The position numbers and the translations under genes are program-made. Shown piece after piece: positions 8,068 to 18,740 of a stretch of 23,946 bases of DNA (positions within the stretch are counted from its first letter, which is position 1; each line of letters opens with the position of its first letter). The notes beneath the pieces are model-generated. The model had not been told where the DNA came from and made no database searches. It saw nothing but the letters and a program-made list of their open reading frames with translations. This DNA is from Nemertoderma westbladi. Taxonomy: Eukaryota > Xenacoelomorpha > Nemertodermatida > Nemertodermatidae. The DNA is taken from contig JAUCBJ010004117.1 of the NCBI GenBank assembly GCA_032718475.1, forward strand, positions 1 through 23,946. The letters are read 5' to 3'.

Positions 8068-9809
8068 GCTATCAACAAACGCTTATAAAGGTGGAGTATA
8101 TCGCTCCCTGATACCAAGATCATCTTCTATCAACTCAGTCATATCTGCTATATGAGTTTATCAATATTATAATGAGTTTATATTTAGGCTAGCGGGCGTC
8201 GCTGCCTACCCCTCTCGGCCCCCAGACAGCGCAAGATCCTCAGCGCTGGTGTACTTTCGCCAATGTGCCTGTCGCCAACGTCGTAGCTGCACAACAACCA
8301 CAACAACCAGCGCGAGTCACTCCACCGTCCGTCCCAAAGGCTTAGATTTACTTCAGGTTCTTACTGGAGAGTTAGGGCTACTTTCACAATTGCGACTCGC
8401 TACTGTAAACACACTTTAGTAGTAACATTCACCTATAAACACACAAATTCCACACAACTGTCACAAATCGCACACATTCGGGCCATTTGTCCGTTAGTCA
8501 GTGCCTTCCAGAATGCCACGTTATTATTGGGTATCCTGGGATACTAGCAGTGTGCTATTTATTCCTTATGCTATTCAATGGGCAAGCTTTATTGTTCTTT
8601 TAACTCACTTCTAATTCTAGCGTGGTTGTTGCCATGGTGACATTATGGAAAGCTAGCGGTAGAATTAGGGTAATTCTCATGCATACAGATCTGGGATGCT
8701 ATTTAATAGTAATTCTTTAATGGTCAATATCCTCTCTATACATGATTTTATGAATTTTATCGGCTATTGACTACATATTGGAGATTCTCGCACACTAATA
8801 TACTTAATAGGGTGAATCTCCGCTCCCATGATCTATTAATTTATGGAATTTTGGGAATGTTATAAATTGTATAAAAATGACAATTTATCAAATTCATTAA
8901 AATATGAATTTAAATTTATTCCCGTAAATTTTATTATTTAATATTGAATAGACACAATTTTATTCCAGAACATGTCTGGGGACTAGGATCCTTGATTCTA
9001 GGAAATTGGTCTTTTTAAGAATATCGGTAAGTGCTACGATATCTTAATAGACTAGAATTTTAAAGGATCTAAAATTTGACAGATTTTGTAAATATTAATA
9101 ATTAATATTTAGGATGGGCACCAGTTTATTCCAGAACTTGTCTGGGGACGTTAACCACTGATTCTAGAATTTTGTCTTTCAAGTATATCGGTGGGTGCCG
9201 CGATATCTTAATCGACTAGAATTACAGATGGTCAAAGGGTTTAACAGATTTATTTTGCGTTATACGCTACTGTTAAAGGGACATCACGCTACTATATGTA
9301 TTATTTAATATACGGTATGAGAGCAATATCGCACGAAGCAATGTCAGTGAGAAGAGGCAAGTCGTTTCCAAGGTCTACCCAGAGCTTGGTTTAGCCGAGA
9401 CATGAGGATCTGAATTTTGCATTCCTAATACTCTACTTTACCAATAATACTTGAATATAGTAGGAGCTTTATTGTACTTTAATAAGTACGGAGATTTCAT
9501 CTTACTGTAGTTACGTATTTATAATATGATACGGACAGTAAGGAAAGAGAAAAAGAATTATTTCTCGCCGTCGCACTAAATATATAATATATAAGTAATT
9601 AAGTAATAAACGCTAATATATATTGCACTAATCTACTAAATAATCGCTAAAATAACATTCTACTAAATAAAATTAAAGAAAACGATTATAATAAAATTAC
9701 ATAATAATACATACATAAATATAAAATAATAAAAACAAATATAAAATAATATAGTCACACACCCACTCCAGACGCTGTTACGTTGGGGAGTCCCTAGATG
9801 TTTGTTGGA
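8068..9809. other. Non-coding spacer between pol and ORF3
   Basis: About 1.7 kb without a recognised gene. It holds a GC-richer island (about 8190-8420), a two-copy tandem duplication (8949-9255) and a very AT-rich end (9550-9760). The island has a start-less plus-strand frame of about 80 codons with no family resemblance. Confidence 0.6.
8949..9255. repeat. Two-copy tandem duplication, ~166 bp period
   Basis: TTTATTCCAGAAC(A/T)TGTCTG starts near 8959 and again near 9125. Both copies continue through GATTCTAG, TATCGGT and CGATATCTTAAT to CGACTAGAATT-like ends. The copies are clearly diverged, so the duplication is older than the LTR pair. Confidence 0.85.
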
Positions 9810-11309
9810 TTAGGGAGGTGGTCGTGGGAAGAGTATCTTGCCTTCCATAGTTTCCGGACAGTTCTCGGTCTCGTTCCAGTAAACATAAACGACCAACTGG
9901 GTGATTGAGCTGCTGTGTCTCGAAGACAATTCCAGGTTTCCTCTTCGTCCTGGAATAGTGACGACGGCCTTACAAAGCCGATTCCAGGATCTATAGTGGT
10001 CCATCGCTCCCGGCAGGAGAGGTGAGAGTCCCGGCGAGACGTCTGGTGTTCCAGATCTCCAGTCTCTCTCTCTGATCTCCACAACAGATCGGTTCGCGGT
10101 GGGGGAGTTTAGATCCACAGCGTCGTCCCTGGCAATGTGTAGTACAGACAGATCTATCACGGGTTTAAATAACCTTGATTTACTCTTCCGGGTTTTAGGT
10201 TTGACTTTCTCCGCTCCCCTGGCTTGTCTAATCTCAGCCGTGGTAAGATGGGGAGGCCATTCATCTTCTTTACTTAGGAAGTCGGGTCCACCTAACCAGT
10301 CTGGAGTATCTGTCAGTTCTTGAGGAGTTGCTCCTCTGGAAGCGATGTCGGCCAGATTAATCGTCTCGGGGCAATGTCTCCATTGATCTACATTGGAGTT
10401 AATATCGTCATTATCTGAGGAGTATGGTGTTCCCTCAGTTGGATCGTCTAACTCACTGCTCTCCACTTCCCATTCTCTTACTTGATATACCTGATCTTTC
10501 GGTAATCTTTCCATGAGAGTTCTACGGGAAGGGCCAGTAAAGTACCAACCCACTTTAGTTCTTCCCGCATAAGCTTGTAGTGGTTGCGGTTGAGCAGGCC
10601 GTTTCTCCAATGTCTCAAGTGCCTCATGCGCATTTTGGCCGATGAGTATTTGCACTCCAGGGTAGTCTGTGTTGAATCTAGGTATATTAAGCTGCTGGGT
10701 GGAATCGTCCTCATCCCAGTTATAAGGTTCTACTTGGCTGGTAGCGAAGTTCTTTATCGCCACCATTTTTACTGACCTTATGCTGTGTTCTCCTAGTTCA
10801 TCCTGGGGGGTGGACAACGCACCTACATAATAATCCGTTATTACTGTAGATTTCCAAACCTGCATAATTCCTGACATGTTTAACTTAGTTCGGAACTTGG
10901 GTTGTCCAGCAAAGATGTCTTCGGCTAGTTCTTTGTCGATGAATGTTCCTGTGCTACCGGAGTCAAGGAGGGCGTTCACTGTATAACTCCTTTTAAGTCC
11001 GTGGACCCTTAACTGTACTACTGGAAATTCTCGGATTCCTACATTGGAAGTTGGTGCTTTCCAAGATGGTTGTCGGTCAGAAGTAGTTAGGGGGAGCTCG
11101 CTGTCGGTGTCCTTTGCATACGTAAGTGCTCGATACACTGCGGTATTTATCAGGTAACAGGATTCATTTTCGTCGGAGAATTCGTCCGTATAGAATCCTT
11201 CCATCTCAGAACTTTGGTCAGTGTCGTTCACATCACTGAATTGGACATGTAGTTCGGACTCACTTACCTGACTCGGGCTGTTTCGATCGAATTCAGTGTG
11301 CAACAAGAT
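9810..11309 (-). pseudogene. pol: Bel/Pao pol remnant: aspartic protease, RT and integrase deleted
   Basis: The open frame encodes an A16/DUF1758-like aspartic protease with its active-site core DSGSTGTFI at about residues 115-123. The usual Gly-rich flap-side segment (VQILIGQNAH, about 218-227) and the linker KVGWYFTGPS (about 251-260) follow. At about residue 303 (near 10400) the frame jumps from the first residues of the RT region straight to the post-RNase H segment INLADIASRG and DWLGGPDFL. Some 2 kb encoding RT and RNase H is thus absent, with no YxDD box anywhere. After about residue 400 (near 10105) the expected integrase with its zinc finger and DDE residues is also absent; the last 100 codons resemble nothing I know. 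The frame overlaps the end of gag in the +1 frame. The first codon reads TTG, so this is not an independent gene. Confidence 0.8.
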
Positions 11310-13200
11310 GATGTTTTACACCGCACTTTGCACACCTTGCGTCGGAATAACACGTTCGCCGTTGGTGTCCTCGTCTGAGGCAATTATAACACAACCGCTT
11401 ATCCCACATGACTTCCCGTCTATCCTTTAGTGATTTCCTCAGGAATTCGTCACACACATTCAAACGGTGGGGCCCGTCGCACAGCACACATTTTGGTTTG
11501 ATGTTACTTACCTTACTCTGGGTAACGTTGTGCACACTCGTTCTTTCCTCGGGCTTTCTTACATGAATTCTCTTAGGAGACTTAGGAGGAGTTTTTCTTA
11601 CCTGTTCTCTCCTGTCATTGGTTCGAGACTTGAATTTACTTACGTCCTTAGGCGCTTTGTTGACATAATAAGATCTTTCAGTGTCTTTCCCGCTGTCCTC
11701 TCCTTGAGAAGCCTGGCTTTCGCCGTCGTCGGTATAACACACTGGTGTTACCTTTCTCCTAGAAACGGGTTTCTCACTTACCTTGTTTTCCGGTGTCTTC
11801 TCTCTGGACTGCTTTAGGAGCTGTAATTTCACTTCTCCATCTAAGAATGACATGAGATCAGCCATGGTAGGGTCTCGTCGTTGCTGTTCCATCATATATA
11901 ACACTTTGTTATCCCAGCGTGTACCTACTCCACCCTTCGGTAAAGTAGAGGCCACAGCTCCAATAACCATAGAACTCTGATATTCATGAGACTTACCTAG
12001 CCAATCTAATTGTTTACAGATCTCCTGAATCTCATCGGAAAACTCTATAATCCCGCTGCTAATGAATTTTCGGGGCGCTACCAATTTTGCATACAAATAC
12101 CTAGCTATGTTATTCCTATTACCATACCTGATGTTTAGGGTATCCCAAACTTGTCTTAATCCATCGGGATGTCCAATAAACTTTAACGCCATTAACTTGG
12201 GAGATCCTTCCAAGCACTCGATGAGGAATCTAAGTTTCTCTCCGTTTGATAGCACAGAGTTCTGTATGTTATCTTTGTAATATTCATTAAAAGGTAACCA
12301 TTTCATCTCATCTCCATTGAACTTGACGATCTCTCCCACCTTTACCGCTTGACGGGCTTCGGTTCTAGCCATTTGACGCGTAAAACTTTCTTGGGCCATC
12401 GTGTTATTTAATATCAAGTTATCGGTATATAAATTTCTCGGATTATTATCAAGTCTATATGGGATATCATTGTCAACAGGTTTATAATTACCCTTAATAG
12501 GGTTTACTATAGGAGTTTCCACTTCGCTAGCAGTATAGATGCGTGTAGGCTCCACACCTTGCGCATGAAATACTTCAGACCTAACAGGTTGACACATTGT
12601 TACAGGGGGTGGTGGTATACCCTTTTGTGTATTTACTAATTTATCGCGTTCTAACGCGATACTTTGCTGCACTTCTTGCAACTCTAACCTACTCTCTCTA
12701 ATTGTTCCCTTTAACTGCTGCACAGTCCCCTCCATCTCCTGGACTTGCTGAGAGGAGCGGGAACGGTGTTCCCTCAGCTGCCCGAGCAGGAGACCCATCT
12801 CCCGTCGTCCCTCATCTACCCACTCGACCGCCGAAGCGGGAGGCACCAACGTTGTAGCGGGCGGACGAGGGACAACGGGCGACAAATCATTAATATTTCG
12901 CTCGGAGTCCAGGACATGAACATTTTCAAGGGTGGTTCTGTGGGGCACAGGTAGCTTAGTGCTGTGCAGAGGGAATTTAGAGGTAGGTTCAGGGAGTACA
13001 GGTGTCTCTATCACCGAAGAGGTGGCTTCGAGAACAGTCCTAATTATTTCAGGCTCATCTACTATAGTAGGGAGTCTTTCTATGTTAATTATTTGGTCTG
13101 TGGGTTCTGTACTACCTAAGTTTGTGTTAGTTAGTTGCCTTCTAACAGCTGGGTGAGAAATCAGGCAATTTCTGACGGTGGGACATTCTTCTACGTCTGC
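11293..13200 (-). pseudogene. gag: Bel/Pao gag, C-terminal portion (DUF1759, zinc knuckles)
   Basis: The frame is open from a stop at 13201-13203 down to the TGA at 11293-11295, about 635 codons. A coiled-coil region (about 12640-12790, QQVQEMEGTVQQLKGTI) precedes a DUF1759-like capsid region beginning near FNGDEMKWLPFNEYY (about 12300-11820). A Lys/Arg/Ser-rich linker follows, then three Cys/His clusters near the end: CVLCDGPHRLNVC, CYNCLRRGHQRRTC (a clean CX2CX4HX4C knuckle) and the start of CAKCGVKHH. The first ATG-like start is not clear, because this frame continues the protein of the upstream gag segment after a +1 shift within 13142-13200. Its last codons overlap pol, again needing +1. 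Gag packages the element RNA. Confidence 0.8.
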
Positions 13201-14235
13201 TTAGACGAGATCTATTTCCTCCGCCTTCAGGATCGGTGGTATCGCCTTCCTCAGATGATGTATATCCCTGTCTTTTGGGAGTTGATCGACTCATCGTCTG
13301 CATTTGACTAGCTGTTAACTGTTTATTTATGCAGTCTTGATTCTCCTGAATGTTTTCCAATTCTAGTTGGGTGGTTTCTTCAGACGCTCTCCGTTCTGCT
13401 TCTGCCACTGCCTCTGCCGCTGCCACTGCTGCCTTTCTTTCCGCTTCGGCCGCTGCCACTGCCGCCTTTCTTTCCACTTCGGCCGCTGCCGCTTTTCTTT
13501 CCGCTTCTGCCTCTGCCACTGCCGCTGCCGCTGCCGCTTTTCTTTCCGCTTCTGCCGCTGCCGCTTTTCTTTCCGCTTCTGCCTCTGCTGCTGCCGCTTT
13601 TCTTTCCGCTTCTGCCGCTGCCACTGCTGCTGCTACTGCCGCTGTCTTTCTGTCTTCTATACGTTTTTTCTTTACTTGTTCTTCTTGGACCCTAGTGATG
13701 CGGAGGCGTTCATCAAATTTAGCTTGGTTCGCAGCTCTCATATCCGCATCGATTGCGTCCAACACAAGCTTGGCTCCTTCACTATTAGGGCTAAGTCCAT
13801 CCAGCCGTCTCCTCAACTCTTCGTCACCTACAAAGCGTTGATAGTCTGACAGATAGATGTCAATAGCATCCCTCTTATGCGGTTTCTCTGCTGTCGCTTC
13901 ACTTTCCACTTGGGAAAAGGTAGCGTCTGTTGATTCTCCAAGGGTTGAGCGCTCATCTAACTGAGATTTCCATGGGGCAGTTCTTTGAACTTGGAGACTC
14001 ACCCGCTGTAACCAAGTCTTTACGGCAACTTGCAACGACGTGTCTTGTCTTCTTTTCGAAGCCTCCTCAAAGGCCGATAGGATTAGTCTGATTCTTAGAA
14101 TTATTTCTCGAACTTGATAAAGCAGCTCTCCCTGCTCTTGAGGTCCTTGTGGTTGTCTAAACAATTGTTCCTCTAATCGCTCCATGGAGCTGAAGAATCC
14201 CTGTACGTATCCGGCTGCTGACCTCTTCCAACATT
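13142..14235 (-). pseudogene. gag: Gag central portion with AEAERK repeats, 5' side cut by LINE
   Basis: Open from the LINE junction near 14235 to TAG at 13142-13144, about 364 codons. The first ATG, at 14185, is internal, and in-frame codons continue upstream (WKRSAAGYVQGFFSSM) to the junction. It is a charged, helical protein with a long run of Ala/Glu/Arg/Lys repeats (about residues 190-280 from that ATG) that should form one extended coiled coil or single helix. The tail is Arg-rich. Beyond the last usable shift point the frame ends in a short out-of-frame tail while the next gag frame opens, so 13142-13200 carries a +1 frame break. The protein is retroelement-derived, not a host gene. 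Confidence 0.7.
13390..13650 (-). repeat. Coding repeat AEAERKAAA
   Basis: Variable tandem units of 12-30 bp made of GCN-GAN-CGN-AAN codons encode AEAERKAAA-type repeats. All length changes are multiples of 3, so the frame is kept through the array. Confidence 0.85.
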
Positions 14236-14248
14236 AATAAACCACAGT

Positions 14249-16132
14249 ATGTACAAAACGTATAGAAATCAGCTCACATCCACTCTAAGGACAGCCGAGC
14301 GAGAATTTTATACATCACAATTTTTAAAAAATAAATTTAACATGCGGAAAACATGGCGAACAATAAACGGTGCCTTGGGCCGTCAATCAAAAAATTGCAT
14401 CCCGCGTAAACTTTCAGTGTCCATTAATAATAATAATTCAATAATTACAGACCCTACTACTATGGCGGAATCTTTTAATTCATTTTTTACATCTATAGGT
14501 CCCGCGCTCTCTAGTGCAATCCCTTCCTCGCCTCGCTGTCCCTCACGTCATATTAAGCACAACAAATCAAATTCGTTTGCACTTATTAAAACTACACCAG
14601 TTGAAGTACAATATTATTTATTAGAATTAAATGATGCCTCAGCCTCAAATGACAAATGTCCAACCAAATTAATAAAAACTGCTGCCCATATATTGTGTAA
14701 TCATATTTCCGAATTAATAAATTTGAGTATCAAACACGGTTTTTTTCCAAATTCTCTCAAAGAAGCAAAAGTAACCCCCGTTTATAAAGCTGGTGACCCA
14801 TGTCTCACAACCAACTATCGCCCTATTTCATTGTTACCGGTATTAAGCAAAGTGTTTGAACGCATTATATATGTACAGCTGTCATCTTATTTGGACAAAT
14901 ATTTAATAATAAACAGTTGCCAGTACGGCTTTAGGAAAAAATATACCACTTCATTTGCAATTCTTGATATTGTCGAAAAATTGCGCGATTTTCTAGATAA
15001 TAAAATGTCAACTTGCACAATTTTTATAGATCTTAAAAAAGCGTTTGATACGCTGGATCATAGCATTCTCGTCAAAAAACTCAGCAGTTACGGAATCAGG
15101 GGTATGCCATTGCAACTATTTTCTGATTATCTTGCCAATCGCACACAGTTTGTTACCATAGACAGATGTAACTCGACGCCCCTACCGGTAATCTGTGGCA
15201 TTCCCCAAGGCTCCATCCTCGGACCTATCTTATTTCTTATATATATAAACGATCTTCCAAATGCCTCACATTTTATGACAACACTATTTGCTGATGACAC
15301 TAGTTTAATAAAATCTCTAAATAATTTACCATCATTAATTAACTCCGTAAATCATGATATAACCGATATTGTTGACTGGCTGGAGGATAATAAGCTCTCA
15401 TTGAACCTTAAAAAAACCGAGTACACCCTGTTTACAAACTCATCGCTCTGTCAAGATACACTACCTAAGGTAAAAATGAAAGATTCTGTAATTTCCGAGG
15501 TCGCATATACTAAGTACTTGGGTGTTCTGATTGACAGTAAACTAAATTTTAAAGAACACATATCTTTCATATTAAAAAAGATTTCCAAATCTGCAGGTAT
15601 ATTTTATAGGCTTCGTCACATTTTTCCACTTTATATTCTCCGTACCCTATTTTTCGCTCTTATTTATCCCTATATACAATACGCCATTGTCGTGTGGGGA
15701 AGTACATTTCCGTCGATTTTAAAACCACTTAGAATCAAAATTAACAAAGCACTTCGAGTAATCACCTTCAGCCATTGGCAATCATCTTCACTCCCTATCT
15801 ATCAACAACTTAATATACTCCCTTTAGATCAATTATATAAATATCAAGTCTATAATATTATGTTTGATGTACATAACAACATCCCAACTCCCCTTGAGCC
15901 TCTATTTCATAGAGCGTCTTCAATCCATTCATACAATACTCGCTTTTCGGCATCTGGCTTATTTCATCCTCCTCACATTAGGCTACGTGTTGCAGAACAA
16001 TCTCTTTCATTCCAAGGACCCCGCCTGTGGAATGCTCTGGCCAATTCATATAGGGAAATTAAAAGTAAACATATTTTTTTAAAAGTGATAAAGAAAGATC
16101 TCTTATTTAATCCTGGTCAGTTTCCAGACTAA
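14249..16132 (+). CDS. LINE reverse transcriptase (ORF2 C-terminal part)
   Basis: 627 codons without a stop from the first ATG; the frame is open upstream to the truncation, so the ATG is not the native start. RT blocks are in order: SLLPVLSKVFERI (about residues 203-215), motif A FIDLKKAFDTLDHSIL (about 259-274), motif B GIPQGSILGPILFLIYINDLP, and the catalytic FADD box in TLFADDTSLI. A thumb and C-terminal region follows, with the NTR and GPRLWNAL signatures seen in jockey/CR1-type proteins. There is no endonuclease domain because of the 5' truncation. The undamaged frame suggests recent insertion. It should reverse-transcribe LINE RNA by target priming in intact relatives; this copy cannot nick DNA. 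Confidence 0.9.
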   Translation: MYKTYRNQLTSTLRTAEREFYTSQFLKNKFNMRKTWRTINGALGRQSKNCIPRKLSVSINNNNSIITDPTTMAESFNSFFTSIGPALSSAIPSSPRCPSRHIKHNKSNSFALIKTTPVEVQYYLLELNDASASNDKCPTKLIKTAAHILCNHISELINLSIKHGFFPNSLKEAKVTPVYKAGDPCLTTNYRPISLLPVLSKVFERIIYVQLSSYLDKYLIINSCQYGFRKKYTTSFAILDIVEKLRDFLDNKMSTCTIFIDLKKAFDTLDHSILVKKLSSYGIRGMPLQLFSDYLANRTQFVTIDRCNSTPLPVICGIPQGSILGPILFLIYINDLPNASHFMTTLFADDTSLIKSLNNLPSLINSVNHDITDIVDWLEDNKLSLNLKKTEYTLFTNSSLCQDTLPKVKMKDSVISEVAYTKYLGVLIDSKLNFKEHISFILKKISKSAGIFYRLRHIFPLYILRTLFFALIYPYIQYAIVVWGSTFPSILKPLRIKINKALRVITFSHWQSSSLPIYQQLNILPLDQLYKYQVYNIMFDVHNNIPTPLEPLFHRASSIHSYNTRFSASGLFHPPHIRLRVAEQSLSFQGPRLWNALANSYREIKSKHIFLKVIKKDLLFNPGQFPD

Positions 16133-16150
16133 CAATATCAATCAGGGCTA

Positions 16151-16176
16151 TTGGCTGTCCGCCCGGGCGCGGGCCA

Positions 16177-16215
<39 letters not shown>

Positions 16216-17115
16216 TTTTTTTTTTTCTTTCCTTGGGGCTACATGAATAATACCCGGGCGCGGGGCCACATTTTGTCCTCTCTTTGGGGTTACATGAATA
16301 ATACCCGGGCGCGGGGCCACGTTTTCCTCTGTTTGAGGTTACATGAACAATACCCGGGCGCGGGGCCACGTTTTCCTCTCTTTGAGGTTACATGAACAAT
16401 ACCCGGGCACGGGGCCATGTTTTCCTCTCTTTGAGGTTACATGTATAATACCCGGGCGCGGGGCCACGTTTTCCTCTCTTTGAGGTTACTTGAACAATAC
16501 CCGGGCGCGGGGCCACGTTTTCCTCTCTTTGAGGTTACATGAACAATACCCGGGCACGGGGCCATGTTTTCCTCTCTTTGAGGTTACATGTATAATAGCC
16601 GGGCGCGGGGCCACGTTTTCCTCTCTTTGCAGTTACATGTATAATACCCGGGCGCGGGGCCACGTTTTCCTCTCTTTGAGGTTACATGAACAATACCCGG
16701 GCGCGGGGCCACGTTTTCCTCTCTTTGCAGTTACATGTATAATACCCGGGCGCGGGGCCACGTTTTCCTCTCTTTGAGGTTACAAGAATATTACCCGGGC
16801 GCGGGGCCACGTTTTCCTCTCTTTGAGGTTACATGAACAATACCCGGGCACGGGGCCATGTTTTCCTCTCTTTGAGGTTACATGTATATTACCCGGGCGC
16901 GGGGCCACGTTTTCCTCTCTTTGAGGTTACATGAACATTACCCGGGCGCGGGGCCACGTTTTCCTCTCTTTGAGGTTACAAGAATATTACCCGGGCGCGG
17001 GGCCACGTTTTCTTTTTTTCTCTCTTTGAGGTTACATGTATAATACCCGGGCGCGGGGCCACGTTTTCCTCTCTTTGAGGTTACATGAACAATACCCAGG
17101 CACAGGGCCATGTTT
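16151..17115 (+). repeat. 49-bp GC-rich minisatellite in LINE 3' UTR, ~18 units
   Basis: Units read TACCCGGGCGCGGGGCCACG followed by TTTTCCTCTCTTTGAGGTTACATGAACAA, with starts at 16251, 16302, 16351 and 16400 giving a 49-51 bp period. Variants with GGGCACGGGGCCATG recur as blocks. The first, imperfect unit (16160-16250) contains a run of 31 T (16179-16209). The last unit is decayed (CCCAGGCACAGGGCC). A plus-strand frame at 16490-16777 is an artefact of the array. Confidence 0.95.
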
Positions 17116-17741
17116 TAAACTTTAACCCTTTAATTTAATTATATTACAAATTCGTCTACTAAAATATTTGCTGTTTAAATCTCCATCTATTAAAATAACT
17201 CGTTGTCATTCGCCAAATTAAATTTATGTATTACTAAATACAATTATATATACTGTATAGACCTACAGTATAAACAAAAAATGTTAAAAAATCGCAGTCT
17301 GCCCCTACTAATTACCATAAATCTATCGCTAAATTAGCACTCCTAATACATAGTCCCTATCCTTCCTATTCTTATCTATCTACTTTCTACTCTACCTTAC
17401 CTACATTATCTATCTACTTTCTACTCTACCTTACCTACATTATCTATCTATCTATATGTCATCTTCTTCTTCACCTCTCTATTCTGCATCTGCAACACCC
17501 TACAGTATAATATTACTTCAAACCACTACTTACTACATCCATTCTATCAAATGTTACATATATTTACATTTTATATAATCCCATCCTACTGGTGGGCAGC
17601 CGTTTACTAGCCCTGCTATTTGGCTGTTCTCCAGTACCCATTTATATAGAACTTACCATATATAGTATGTATTCATGTTAATTTCTATTTTATACTGAGT
17701 TATTGTTATTTTGAATTATTATTTGAAGGGTAAAAATAAAC
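17116..17741 (+). other. LINE 3' UTR, distal part
   Basis: AT-rich and non-coding. It includes a two-copy 33-bp duplication (about 17374-17441) rich in CTATCTACTTTCTACTCTACC and ends in the element's 3' tail. A GCTATTTGGCTGTTCTCC near 17617 resembles GCTATTGGCTGTCCGCC at the start of the 3' UTR (near 16148). Confidence 0.6.
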
Positions 17742-17765
17742 ATTGAAACATTGAAACAATTGAAA

Positions 17766-18354
17766 CAGCTGGATCGCTGGTTTCCTTTGTCACTCCCATC
17801 CTGTGTATGTCTTCCCAGGTAGCTTCCGATAAGTCAAACGGGAGTCCGGGTCCGGGGAAGTTCCATTGCGACGCGACAATAGACTTCAGTTCTTCCCTTG
17901 TATATCCCGCATAACTATCCTTGGTCGATCGCTTACTTCTCGCCCAATCAATCTGGTGTTCCTCCACCGCAATCAATACCCTAGTGAGTACGGCTGCAGG
18001 AAGGATGAGAAGGGGATCCGAATAAACCGCATCTGTCATCTTTGCTCCGTGCTCGGGTGTCAGCTCTACAGTATCCTCACTACTGGAGCTGTCGGGCCGC
18101 TGAGAAATAAGTTCTCGGCTCGAGTGTTGCTGCTGTTCCGCTGCTTCTTTGTCCCGCTTGACCTGAGCTCGAGTGCCTATGATAGACCTACGGTGTTGGA
18201 CTAGCCTAGGGTCTGATACTACTACTGGAGGGATGATCTTTCTTACAGTAGGAGGTGAGTTGAACTTCGGTCTCACACGTTCCACACTCCTGTCTGGGTC
18301 ACAGATGGTTGTATCTAGGAGACTGTCTGACAGGTTTTGCTTTGTGTCAGACAT
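17766..18354 (-). pseudogene. gag: Gag N-terminal portion, 3' side cut by LINE
   Basis: Starts at ATG 18354-18352 (A at -3) and runs about 196 codons to the LINE junction, where the frame passes into the LINE tail and stops at 17719. The protein begins MSDTKQNLSDSLLDTTICD. It is Ser/Gln/Glu-rich to about residue 100, then has a more folded-looking part ending near WEDIHRMGVTKETSDPA. I call it gag because it is the first frame after the leader, lies on the same strand, and is separated from the next gag piece only by the LINE. Direct homology is not recognised. Confidence 0.65.
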
Positions 18355-18488
18355 GGTTGTTTGTACAGTTGAATGCCTACTGCTATATTACAGTTAAAGC
18401 AAGTCTAGTAATTCAGTATCAACTGTTAGCCTAGTAATTAATTACCGATACTGTTACTCAGTATAACGTGATATATATATAATATATT

Positions 18489-18740
18489 AGAATACCGGTA
18501 TGCTTATAGTATATATAAGTATTATTACAGACTAGATTTGTCACAGAATACTGGCATATAATTTCAGCACAAATATATATAAATATATAATAGGCCTATC
18601 AAGAATACCGGTATACAGCTTACACTTATAATGTATATATATAAGTATAATTACAGACTAGAATTAATCACAGAATACCGGTATATAATTTAGCCTAAAT
18701 TTATAGAAATAAATATAATAAGCCTATTGTAAATACCGGT
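18489..18740. repeat. Diverged tandem duplication, ~113-128 bp
   Basis: AATACCGGTAT recurs at about 18491, 18604 and 18732. The intervening copies share ATATATAAGTAT(A/T)ATTACAGA, CACAGAATAC and ATAATA(G/A)GCCTAT in the same order. Confidence 0.75.

Larger units (their letters stand above)
14236..17765 (+). mobile_element. 5'-truncated CR1/jockey-like LINE inserted in gag
   Basis: The LINE interrupts the antisense gag frame: gag codons end near 14235 on one side and near 17766 on the other. It lacks the 5' UTR, ORF1 and the endonuclease and starts just before the RT N-terminal segment. It ends in an 8-bp tandem tail, ATTGAAAC (17742-17766), typical of CR1/L2-type elements, rather than poly-A. 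No target-site duplication is obvious, which is also common in these groups. A filler of a few bases at the 5' junction cannot be excluded. Confidence 0.85.

Noticed and set aside
13350-13849. Plus-strand Ala/Ser- and Phe/Arg-rich frames of about 160 codons
   Set aside because: They are antisense shadows of the AEAERK repeat in gag.
16490-16777. Plus-strand 95-codon repetitive frame
   Set aside because: It lies wholly inside the 49-bp minisatellite of the LINE 3' UTR.
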